A stretch of 64,000 bases of DNA from JAAYUD01 sp041907665 (lineage in GTDB: Bacteria; Bacteroidota; Bacteroidia; Bacteroidales; Bacteroidaceae). Where the stretch lies: positions 5,570 to 69,569 of the forward strand of contig JAYRGW010000015.1 in NCBI GenBank assembly GCA_041907665.1, in the 5' to 3' direction. The position numbers and the translations under genes are program-made. Under the pieces are notes generated by a model. That model had not been told where the DNA came from. It made no database searches and saw only the letters and a program-made list of their open reading frames with translations. This document shows positions 1 to 7,346 of the stretch, in pieces. The stretch's first letter is position 1, and each line of letters begins with the position of its first letter.

Positions 1-189
1 GGACTGAATATGCAGGAAGTGATATGTTTTGGCGACGGCGGTAATGATATCAGCATGCTACAATCGGAGGCCATAGGTGTAGCGATGGGCAATGCGGAAG
101 ATACAGTCAAAGCCGTAGCAGACTATGTAACAACAGCAGTGGATGATAATGGAGTACGCAATGCCATGCGTCACTTCGGACTAATTTGA
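1..189 (+). CDS. HAD-superfamily (Cof-type) phosphatase, C-terminal fragment
   Basis: Only the last 62 codons are present; the gene begins before the window. The reading frame is open from base 1 to the TGA at 187-189. The peptide contains GDGGNDISML, the HAD motif IV signature (GDxxND) whose acidic residues hold Mg2+. It is followed by an IGVAMGNA segment and an alternating A/V-rich stretch ending in DDNGVRNAM, which is how Cof/YbiV-type sugar-phosphate phosphatases end. The family is cytosolic and dephosphorylates sugar phosphates or flavin precursors; the substrate cannot be judged from this fragment. The next gene starts 29 bases later on the same strand. Confidence 0.85.
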   Translation, partial: GLNMQEVICFGDGGNDISMLQSEAIGVAMGNAEDTVKAVADYVTTAVDDNGVRNAMRHFGLI

Positions 190-218
190 TATAAGTACCT
201 TAACTGCAATAAAAACAA

Positions 219-2234
219 ATGGAGTTAATCGATACCGACAATCAAAGCTTTCAGGAAGCGCTCAAGCTCATACAGCACACGCAACATTCTGTCTTTCTTA
301 CGGGTAAGGCAGGAACCGGAAAATCGACTTTCTTGCGGTACATTTGCCAAAATACAAAGAAAAAGCATATCATATTGGCACCAACAGGCATCGCTGCCAT
401 AAATGCCGGCGGCAGCACGCTACATAGTTTCTTCAAATTGCCCTTCTATCCTTTGCTGCCCGACGATCCGAATCTTTCTAGTAGAGACAATCGGATATAC
501 GAATTCTTCAAGTACGACAAAGTAAAGCGAAAAGTCATAGAGCAGGTAGAACTGATTATTATTGACGAGATATCTATGGTAAGAGCCGATATAATCGATG
601 CCATTGACAAAATACTTAGAATATTCTCTCACAACACTCACTCTCCTTTTGGAGGTAAACAAATGCTATTGGTCGGTGACGTATTTCAACTCGAGCCTGT
701 AGTCACTACCGAAAACCGTGAGCTTATAAATCGTTACTATCCCACTCCCTATTTCTTTTCGGCACGGGTTTTCAATGAGATGAACCTCGTATCTATCGAA
801 CTCCAAAAAGTATACAGGCAGACAGATAAGGCTTTTGTCAGTCTACTCGACCATATAAGAAACAATACAGTCGACAACGGCGACCTTCAGCTCATCAACG
901 AAAGATACAGTGCGCCCGTCAAAAGCAACGAGAAAGATATGTATATTACACTCGCTACCCGACGCGAAACAGTCGACAATATCAACGACAAACGTTTGGC
1001 AGAGCTTGACGGTGATCTGCTTACTTTCGAAGGCATCATCAACGGAGATTTTCCGGAAAGTAGTCTGCCCACGGCAAAAGAGTTGAACATTAAAGTAGGC
1101 GCCCAGATTATTTTCATCAAGAATGATATGGAAAGGCAATGGGTAAACGGTACAATCGGTATTATCGAAGGATGGGACGAAGAGAATGAAATACTATATG
1201 TCATTACCGACAATGGAAGACACTGTGATGTAAAACGAGAGTTGTGGCGAAATATAAAATACACTTACGACGACAAAGAAAAAGTTATCAAAGAAGAAGA
1301 ACTCGGCAATTATACTCAATATCCTATCAAACTAGCTTGGGCTATCACCATACACAAGAGTCAAGGACTCACATTCAGTCGGGTCGTCATTGATTTGACG
1401 GGCGGCGCATTTGCCGGAGGTCAGACCTACGTAGCTCTTTCGCGGTGTACTTCGCTTGACGGCATCAGTCTGAACCGCACGGTCAATCGATCCGATATAT
1501 TCGTACGCCCTGAGATTTCAAACTTCGCACAGCATTTCAACGATCAACAAGCCATAGATCGTGCGATGAAAAGTGCACAGGCCGATCTGCAATACATTGC
1601 GGCATCTAAAGCTTTCGAGAAAGGCGACATGGAAGAATGCGTCAGTCAATTCATCAAAGCCATGCATTCCCGATACGATATAGAAAAGCCGACCATCACT
1701 CGCCTCATACGACGAAAGTTGAATGTGGTGAACGTCTTGCGGAATAAAATCAAAAAGATGCAGCATGAGCTTGACGAGAACCGCAACATGATGATGACGT
1801 TGTCTGATGAATACTTGGCTTTGGGCGATGCATGTATTAAAGAAGCACACGAAGAAAGTGCCGCTATAGCAAACTACGACAAAGCGATACGCCTCAACCC
1901 TAAGTCGGTGAAAGCTTATATACAACGAGGGAAAATACTGGAATCTTCGGATACTCATGGAGCACTCAAGAGTTATAGTAAAGCGATAGCGTTAAGTCCA
2001 CGATACTTCGACGCGTTTTATCTAAGGGGATGTTTCAGACTAAAATTACACGATTCGGCAGGCGCTATTGCAGACCTTGACAAAGCGACAACAATCGATC
2101 AATACCATCCCGACGCCCACGAAAAGTTCGGTGACGCCCTAATGATGTCGGGGAAGGAAGATGCTGCCAATATTCAGTGGGCACTTGCCGAACGAATGGC
2201 AAAACGCCAACAGAAAAAGAAGAAAAAGAAATAA
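219..2234 (+). CDS. Pif1/RecD-like helicase with C-terminal TPR domain
   Basis: This 671-residue protein is a superfamily 1 DNA helicase of the Pif1-like group fused to a tetratricopeptide tail. Walker A (GKAGTGKST, residues 29-37) and Walker B (IIIDEISMV, about 110-118) lie in the N-terminal half. The late helicase motif AITIHKSQGLTF and the ALSRC motif are near residues 380-410. From about 530 to 650 the protein has TPR-like helices (for example AIANYDKAIRLNPKSVKAYIQRGK). It ends in a very basic tail, KRQQ plus six lysines. Pif1 enzymes unwind 5'-3' and resolve G-quadruplexes and forks; the TPR tail probably binds a partner protein. The function of this fused form is inferred from the family. 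Confidence 0.85.
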   Translation: MELIDTDNQSFQEALKLIQHTQHSVFLTGKAGTGKSTFLRYICQNTKKKHIILAPTGIAAINAGGSTLHSFFKLPFYPLLPDDPNLSSRDNRIYEFFKYDKVKRKVIEQVELIIIDEISMVRADIIDAIDKILRIFSHNTHSPFGGKQMLLVGDVFQLEPVVTTENRELINRYYPTPYFFSARVFNEMNLVSIELQKVYRQTDKAFVSLLDHIRNNTVDNGDLQLINERYSAPVKSNEKDMYITLATRRETVDNINDKRLAELDGDLLTFEGIINGDFPESSLPTAKELNIKVGAQIIFIKNDMERQWVNGTIGIIEGWDEENEILYVITDNGRHCDVKRELWRNIKYTYDDKEKVIKEEELGNYTQYPIKLAWAITIHKSQGLTFSRVVIDLTGGAFAGGQTYVALSRCTSLDGISLNRTVNRSDIFVRPEISNFAQHFNDQQAIDRAMKSAQADLQYIAASKAFEKGDMEECVSQFIKAMHSRYDIEKPTITRLIRRKLNVVNVLRNKIKKMQHELDENRNMMMTLSDEYLALGDACIKEAHEESAAIANYDKAIRLNPKSVKAYIQRGKILESSDTHGALKSYSKAIALSPRYFDAFYLRGCFRLKLHDSAGAIADLDKATTIDQYHPDAHEKFGDALMMSGKEDAANIQWALAERMAKRQQKKKKKK

Positions 2235-2250
2235 AACAAACATACCGGTC

Positions 2251-4158
2251 ATGAGAAACAAATACCTATTAAGCTTAGTCTGTGCAACGACAGTATTATT
2301 GTCTTGCCAATCGAACAAAAGTTTCGAAGTCATTGTTGCCGGCGGAGGAGCCAGTGGAACCTGCGCCGCTATACAAAGTGCCCGATTAGGCACCAAAACA
2401 TTATTAATAGAACGTACAGCATGGCTGGGTGGGATGCTCACATCTGCCGGTGTCAGTGCCGTCGATGGAGATTATCATCTGCCAAGCGGATTATGGGGAG
2501 AGTTCCGTGATACCTTAGCCAACCATTATGGTTCATTGGACGCCCTAAAGACCGGATGGGTTAGTAATGTACTCTTCGAACCGTCGGTAGGAAATGAGAT
2601 ATTCAACAAATGGACAGCAGCGCAACCTCTATTAAAATGCTATTTCAATACTTCTATCGAAAAAATTACAAGAACAAGCAATGGTTGGAAGCTCAAAATT
2701 CGGCAGAAAGGCAAATGGCAAACAGTCAAGACTTCCTATCTTATTGACGCAACGGAATTGGGCGACGTTGCAAAAGCGGCAGGATTACCTTATCATGCGG
2801 GCATGGACAGTAACAAAGATACCGGAGAGACACAAGCGCCGGATAAAGAAAACAATATCGTGCAAGATATGACTTATGCTATCACTGTCAAGAAGTTCGA
2901 TACACCGCAACTTATAGCAAGACCGAAAGACTATGACCCGTTGGAGTTCCGCAATTGCTGCACCTGTCAATACAATGATTCGACAGGAAAAGGACATCTA
3001 TGGTCGCCCGAAATGATGCTGTCATACGGTCGATTACCAAACGGTAAGTATATGCTCAATTGGTCTGAGAACGGTAATGACTTTTATTTGAACGATATCG
3101 AATATACCCAGGCTCAAAGAGACTCTCTTGAGATTGGTGCAAAAGCCAAGAGTATACGCTACCTTTACTTTTTACAGCACGAATTGGGTATGACAAACTT
3201 AGGTCTAGCGGATGAATACCCCACCGCCGATCATTTTCCATTAATGCCTTATTATAGAGAAGGAAGGCGATTCGAAGGTGTCGTACGGTTCACACTCAAC
3301 GACATCTCGGCTCCCTATTCGCAAGACAAGCCATTATACCGTACGGCTATCGCAGTAGGCGATTATCCGGTAGACCATCATCACCACGAATACAAAGCTC
3401 CGGACATACCAAGCATCAACTTCCCAATGATACCATCTTATGGAATACCGCTTGGCGTAGTCATACCCCAAAAGGAAGACCGCCTGTTACTGGCAGAGAA
3501 AGCCGTTTCGGTAACAAACCTAGTGAATGGAACTACTCGCCTACAGCCTGTTGTAATGCAATTGGGACAAGCAGCAGCCGTTGTAGCATGCCTAGCGCTG
3601 AAACATCATTGCACTCCCAGAGAGGTTTCTGTTCATGAAGTACAAAACGTACTACTCGATAACGGCAACTACCTACTCCCTTATCTTGACGTAGAAAAGA
3701 CAGACCCGACATTCAAATCCCTTCAACGTATCGGAGTGATGGGCATTTTGCATGGCATAGGGAAACATATCGATTGGTCCAACGAAACATGGATCAATGC
3801 CGACAGTCTATTATACAGCAATGAGCTAGAAGGATTGGCAAGTGTATATCCTACGTGGAAAGCAGTACAAAATGATCATACGGCGATCACACTCAAAGCA
3901 TTAACCGACATTATAAAAGAAATTGGAGAACAGAATCACCTTTCTCTTTCTTCAAGCCAAACCATAGACCAACAAGTTAGCGATATTTACCATCGCTTCA
4001 AACTTGGCAATCCCGAATACGAGCGACCTATTACCCGCAAACAGGCAGCAGTAGTGATAGATCAACTTTTGCATCCGTTTGAAACAATAGATGTCAATCT
4101 ATACGGAAAGTTTTCTGCTTCCACTCCAAAAAATATATATACTCAGAAATTCCATTAA
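2251..4158 (+). CDS. FAD-dependent oxidoreductase lipoprotein
   Basis: The best start is the ATG at 2251 (MRNKYLLSLVCATTVLLSC), because it gives a lipoprotein signal with lipobox LLSC; the open frame extends upstream into the helicase gene. The mature protein opens with a dinucleotide-binding loop, VIVAGGGASGTCAA, about 35 residues in, followed by an acidic IERTAWLGG segment. This is typical of the FAD_oxidored family (PF12831) found in Bacteroidetes and Planctomycetes. Later motifs include LVNGTTRLQPVVMQLGQAAA, the C-terminal FAD-contact region. The substrate is unknown; an extracytoplasmic lipid-anchored location is inferred from the signal. It begins 17 bases after the helicase stop and may be co-transcribed with it. 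Confidence 0.82.
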   Translation: MRNKYLLSLVCATTVLLSCQSNKSFEVIVAGGGASGTCAAIQSARLGTKTLLIERTAWLGGMLTSAGVSAVDGDYHLPSGLWGEFRDTLANHYGSLDALKTGWVSNVLFEPSVGNEIFNKWTAAQPLLKCYFNTSIEKITRTSNGWKLKIRQKGKWQTVKTSYLIDATELGDVAKAAGLPYHAGMDSNKDTGETQAPDKENNIVQDMTYAITVKKFDTPQLIARPKDYDPLEFRNCCTCQYNDSTGKGHLWSPEMMLSYGRLPNGKYMLNWSENGNDFYLNDIEYTQAQRDSLEIGAKAKSIRYLYFLQHELGMTNLGLADEYPTADHFPLMPYYREGRRFEGVVRFTLNDISAPYSQDKPLYRTAIAVGDYPVDHHHHEYKAPDIPSINFPMIPSYGIPLGVVIPQKEDRLLLAEKAVSVTNLVNGTTRLQPVVMQLGQAAAVVACLALKHHCTPREVSVHEVQNVLLDNGNYLLPYLDVEKTDPTFKSLQRIGVMGILHGIGKHIDWSNETWINADSLLYSNELEGLASVYPTWKAVQNDHTAITLKALTDIIKEIGEQNHLSLSSSQTIDQQVSDIYHRFKLGNPEYERPITRKQAAVVIDQLLHPFETIDVNLYGKFSASTPKNIYTQKFH

Positions 4159-4201
4159 TTCAATAAGCAATAACAGTAGAGGGCACTTACACTTTTTCTT
4201 C

Positions 4202-4232
4202 TTTAAACTTAGGCTCAATTATGTTATCTTTG
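4202..4232 (+). promoter_or_regulatory. Bacteroidetes-type promoter for the thioredoxin-like gene
   Basis: TTTA at 4202-4205 is followed after 19 bases by TATCTTTG (4225-4232), matching the Bacteroidetes -33 TTTG and -7 TAnnTTTG elements with one mismatch. A second -7-like box, TAACTTTG, lies at 4258-4265. The gene starts at 4302. Confidence 0.6.
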
Positions 4233-4301
4233 CGGCACAATGATTCGCATTTTTGTGTAACTTTGCCCCTTCTCAAACAACCGATATAAACATTAACGAC
4301 A

Positions 4302-4781
4302 ATGAAAAAAATTATCTTATTTTTTATGCTGTTCCTGTCTGTTGCAGGCATTGATGCACAGTCGCTCAAGGTAGCTCCAAGTTTTACGATGAATACTCCG
4401 GACGGTAAAAGTGTTGTCCTTGCCGATTATGTCAAAGGTCACAAAGCTGTACTTATCGACTTTTGGGCATCATGGTGTGTGCCTTGCCGCAAAGAGGGAA
4501 AAAATGTAAAGGCTATCTATGCCGATTATCACAACAAAGGATTTGAAGTCCTCAGCGTTTCGATGGATAATGATGCTGCCAAGTGGAAAAAGGCAATTGA
4601 AGAAGAAGCCTATCCATGGGCACAAGTTTCTGACTTGAAAGCATTCAAATCGCCTATTTGCAAACAGTATAGCATTATGACTGTTCCCTGCCTCTACCTG
4701 GTGGATGAGAACTTAAATGTCATTGCAATCAATCTAAGAGGTGAAGCTCTACGCAATAAAATTGCAGAGATTTGCAAATAG
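4302..4781 (+). CDS. Secreted thioredoxin-like (TlpA/ResA-type) protein
   Basis: This 159-residue protein has a cleavable signal peptide (MKKIILFFMLFLSVAGIDAQ) and a thioredoxin fold. The redox-active motif is WCVPC, within DFWASWCVPCRKE around residues 57-69. The cis-proline loop MTVPCLYLVD follows near residue 127. A conserved opening (APSFTMNTPDGKSVVLADY) is typical of AhpC/TSA and TlpA/ResA proteins, which reduce or isomerise disulfides outside the cytoplasm. An additional Cys in the VPC loop beside the cis-Pro is less common. It has its own promoter upstream and is transcribed towards the convergent acetyltransferase. Confidence 0.88.
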   Translation: MKKIILFFMLFLSVAGIDAQSLKVAPSFTMNTPDGKSVVLADYVKGHKAVLIDFWASWCVPCRKEGKNVKAIYADYHNKGFEVLSVSMDNDAAKWKKAIEEEAYPWAQVSDLKAFKSPICKQYSIMTVPCLYLVDENLNVIAINLRGEALRNKIAEICK

Positions 4782-4839
4782 CATAACATTAAACGCAACG
4801 ATTTAATTTACTAGAAACCAAAAGTTATTAAATGAGCAA

Positions 4840-5388
4840 TCATTTGATAACTTTTGCTGGATTACCAGCAACGGTAGTATCCGATGGAACGTCTTTCGTC
4901 ACAACACTCCCTGCGCCGATAATACAGCGATCGCCGATCGTCACACCCGGCAAAATAATACTTCCGCCACCTATCCAACAATCGTCACCTATAGTAACGG
5001 GCGATGCCGTCTCTTTGGTCTGCCGACGCTCCAAATAATTCATGGGATGATGGGGAGTATAAATCTGAACATTCGGTCCTATCAAGGTATGACTTCCTAT
5101 CGTGATAAACGCCCCGTCAAGGAAAGTACAATTAAAGTTAATAAAGCAATGCTCTCCCACAATAATTCCGTCACCATAATCGCAATAAAAAGGGGGAGTT
5201 ATACTTGAGCTGTCAGACAGATGAGGCACCAATTGCTTGATGATATTACGATAATCAGGTGAATGCAGATACGTTTGGCTATTAAGTTGATTGATTAATT
5301 GTTTCGCCCTATCAAGTCGAGCCCTCAAATCCATATCCGAAGTATCGGCAAGTAGACCGCTACGCATTTTTTGAAATTCGGTAAGCAT
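4840..5388 (-). CDS. Maltose/galactoside O-acetyltransferase family protein
   Basis: This 182-residue acyltransferase of the left-handed beta-helix class starts with the Mac-type N-terminal domain (MLTEFQKMRSGLLADTSDMDL). It continues with hexapeptide repeats such as GIIVGEHCFINFNC, ITIGSHTLIGPNVQI and VTIGDDCWIGGGSIILPGVTIG. The histidine segment IYTPHHPMN, about residue 116, carries the catalytic His that activates the sugar hydroxyl for attack on acetyl-CoA. It ends in the usual GNPAKVIK. Family members acetylate maltose, galactosides or other sugars; the substrate here is unknown. It is divergent from trpS and convergent with the thioredoxin-like gene. Confidence 0.9.
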   Translation of the reverse strand: MLTEFQKMRSGLLADTSDMDLRARLDRAKQLINQLNSQTYLHSPDYRNIIKQLVPHLSDSSSITPPFYCDYGDGIIVGEHCFINFNCTFLDGAFITIGSHTLIGPNVQIYTPHHPMNYLERRQTKETASPVTIGDDCWIGGGSIILPGVTIGDRCIIGAGSVVTKDVPSDTTVAGNPAKVIK

Positions 5389-5400
5389 AATCTCTATCTT

Positions 5401-5432
5401 TTTGCAAAAGTAATAATATTATTGTACTTTTG
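5401..5432 (+). promoter_or_regulatory. Promoter of trpS
   Basis: TTTG (5401-5404), a 20-base spacer, then TACTTTTG (5425-5432) is an exact match to the Bacteroidetes consensus. The trpS start codon lies 18-30 bases downstream. Confidence 0.78.
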
Positions 5433-5449
5433 CAGCGTTTAAAAAAATA

Positions 5450-6451
5450 ATGTTGAATAATATGGAAACTGTATTAAGCGGGATTCGCCCAACCGGTAAT
5501 TTACATTTGGGCAACTATTTTGGAGCAGTGAAAAGTTTTGTACAAATGCAAAACGAGTACGATTGTTACTTCTTCATTGCTGATTGGCACTCTTTGACGA
5601 CGTGCCCCAAACCCGAAGATATACAGCGTAGCGTCCGCACTATTCTGGTAGAATATTTAGCTTGCGGCATCGATCCTGAGAAAGCAACTATTTACATGCA
5701 AAGCGATGTGAAAGAAATTCTAGAACTATACCTTTTCTTTAACATGAATGCTTATCTCGGCGAATTGGAACGGACAACGACCTTCAAAGAAAAAGCTCGC
5801 AAACAACCCGATAACGTTAATGCCGGACTATTGACATATCCAACGCTAATGGCTGCAGATATTCTGATTCATAAAGCCGACAAAGTTCCTGTAGGCAAAG
5901 ATCAGGAACAAAACATGGAAATGGCACGTCGATTTGCACGCCGATTCAATACGATGTACGGTGTGGAATTCTTTAAAGAGCCCCAATCATTCTACTTCTC
6001 TGATAAGGCCCTCAAGGTTCCCGGCCTTGACGGTTCAGGCAAGATGGGCAAATCGGAAGGCAACTGCATCTATCTGAAAGATGAGTCCGATATTATCCGC
6101 AAAAAGGTGATGAAAGCCGTAACAGACAGTGGTCCACAAGAGCCCAACAGTCCGAAACCGGAAGTAATAGAAAACCTATTCACCTTCCTCAGCATCGTAT
6201 CAAACAAAGAGACTTATGACTACTTCAACGAAAAATGGAATGATTGTTCTATACGCTACGGGGACCTCAAGAAAAAGATAGCTGAAGACATCGTAGCTTT
6301 CAATACTCCTATTCGCGAAAAGATTCAAGAATTCTCTGCCAACCAAGCACTTCTTGACAAAATTATTAATGAAGGTGCCGACAAAGCGCGCGAACATGTA
6401 CAAAAGACGATGCGTGAAGTTAGAGAAATAGTAGGGTTCAGAACATACTAA
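5450..6451 (+). CDS. trpS: Tryptophan--tRNA ligase
   Basis: This class I aminoacyl-tRNA synthetase charges tRNA-Trp in the cytosol. It is 333 residues if the first ATG is used; an in-frame ATG at 5462 (METVLSGIRPTG) is an equally good start and matches where most TrpS proteins begin. The HIGH-equivalent motif is GNLHLGNYFG near residue 22. The KMSKS-equivalent is KMGKSEGN near residue 203. The Rossmann core and the C-terminal helical domain are complete, with length typical of the bacterial enzyme. It has its own promoter just upstream and a strong terminator after it, so it is probably monocistronic. Confidence 0.97.
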   Translation: MLNNMETVLSGIRPTGNLHLGNYFGAVKSFVQMQNEYDCYFFIADWHSLTTCPKPEDIQRSVRTILVEYLACGIDPEKATIYMQSDVKEILELYLFFNMNAYLGELERTTTFKEKARKQPDNVNAGLLTYPTLMAADILIHKADKVPVGKDQEQNMEMARRFARRFNTMYGVEFFKEPQSFYFSDKALKVPGLDGSGKMGKSEGNCIYLKDESDIIRKKVMKAVTDSGPQEPNSPKPEVIENLFTFLSIVSNKETYDYFNEKWNDCSIRYGDLKKKIAEDIVAFNTPIREKIQEFSANQALLDKIINEGADKAREHVQKTMREVREIVGFRTY

Positions 6452-6479
6452 GCCTACCCTATTTACTATAAACCACAAT

Positions 6480-6520
6480 AAAGGAGCATTGCATATACTT
6501 GCAAATGCTCCTTTATTTTT
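6480..6520 (+). terminator. Intrinsic terminator of trpS
   Basis: A perfect 10-bp stem pairs AAGGAGCATT (6481-6490) with AATGCTCCTT (6504-6513) and is followed by TATTTTT. It lies 28 bases after the trpS stop codon. Confidence 0.88.
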
Positions 6521-6558
6521 CTAATAAGCTATTTCGAAATTGTTTTTCAGAGTCGAAA

Positions 6559-7219
6559 AGTGAACATTTGCCAACATTATGACACTTTCTTATCAGAGCC
6601 TAAAAGAAAAAGCCCTATAGAGCACTATCTTCGTACTCTTTTCACCGATCGATTGTAAACCTGATTAGGATGAGCACATAGCCGCCGCGCCTGCAACACA
6701 CTGATAGACAGATAGAAATTCATAATGACGAAAATAAAAGTTTGTAACTAGAAACATTTATTTTCGTCATTATGAATTTTTATGTTCGCCCTTATCATTT
6801 TCAAACCACATATGGACCTAAAGTTGTTGACGTCCATACGTTTTCAAAAAAACTTAAGGACGTCACCGAAAAAACTAACATACGACAATTTCAGGGTTCA
6901 CCGATAAAGTTAGAGGTGGTGGTGTACATGTGCAACGATAACGTTCGAGAAAGTATCACATTTGCTTGCCCACCAATTTCCATCGAAAATGAAGTGCGTA
7001 TCAAAAAGAAGTAGAGCACATTCGTTTATGTACAAATGGCCTAGCAGGCATCTCTAGGGCACCGTTTAGATCGAGTCTAAATAGAGCCCTACTGGAAATA
7101 ACGTATCCACAATATACTCTTGAGCCGATTTTGAGGTCTCTTTTCGCTGGCGTTGTATACGGTGTGTCGTTAACTTACTGTAGAATAGTGCGTAATGGTG
7201 TCATACGGAAGTGACAAAG
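6559..7219 (-). repeat. Mosaic intergenic repeat, copy C (inverted relative to A and B)
   Basis: This stretch has no convincing gene. Read on the minus strand it shares several blocks with copy A. 7219-7064 matches 22002-22156. 6888-6851 matches 21124-21161 with all 38 bases identical. The palindrome and both its flanks match, and 6594-6559 matches 21807-21843. Relative to A, the block at 7064-7219 sits before rather than after the hairpin, so the order is permuted. Between blocks the sequence diverges. It lies between the trpS terminator and the 3' end of mutL. No transposase or target-site duplication was seen. Confidence 0.85.
6716..6779. repeat. 64-bp near-palindrome within repeat copy C
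   Basis: The arms at 6716-6738 and 6757-6779 are perfect reverse complements over 23 bp, and the 18-base centre is itself nearly symmetrical. The same element occurs at 21622-21685 and 63936-63999. The pair that is G-C in those copies (21632/21675) is T-A here, so pairing is kept. Confidence 0.9.
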
Positions 7220-7346
7220 TGTAGTTGTGAATCTATTTCGGTTCATTGTTATAAGCCGCACCAAAATCACAAAAGGCCTAGATTAAACAAATGCAAGTCT
7301 TTTATGATTTATATAAATTTAAATGAAAATATAGGATAAATATTTC

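Noticed and set aside
4832..5038. Plus-strand open frame of 68 codons opposite the acetyltransferase
   Set aside because: It is antisense to hexapeptide repeats of a clear acetyltransferase and reads as a low-complexity mirror.
6772..7014. 80-codon open frame beginning inside the palindrome of repeat copy C
   Set aside because: It has no counterpart in copies A or B, no convincing start signal, and it runs across conserved non-coding blocks.
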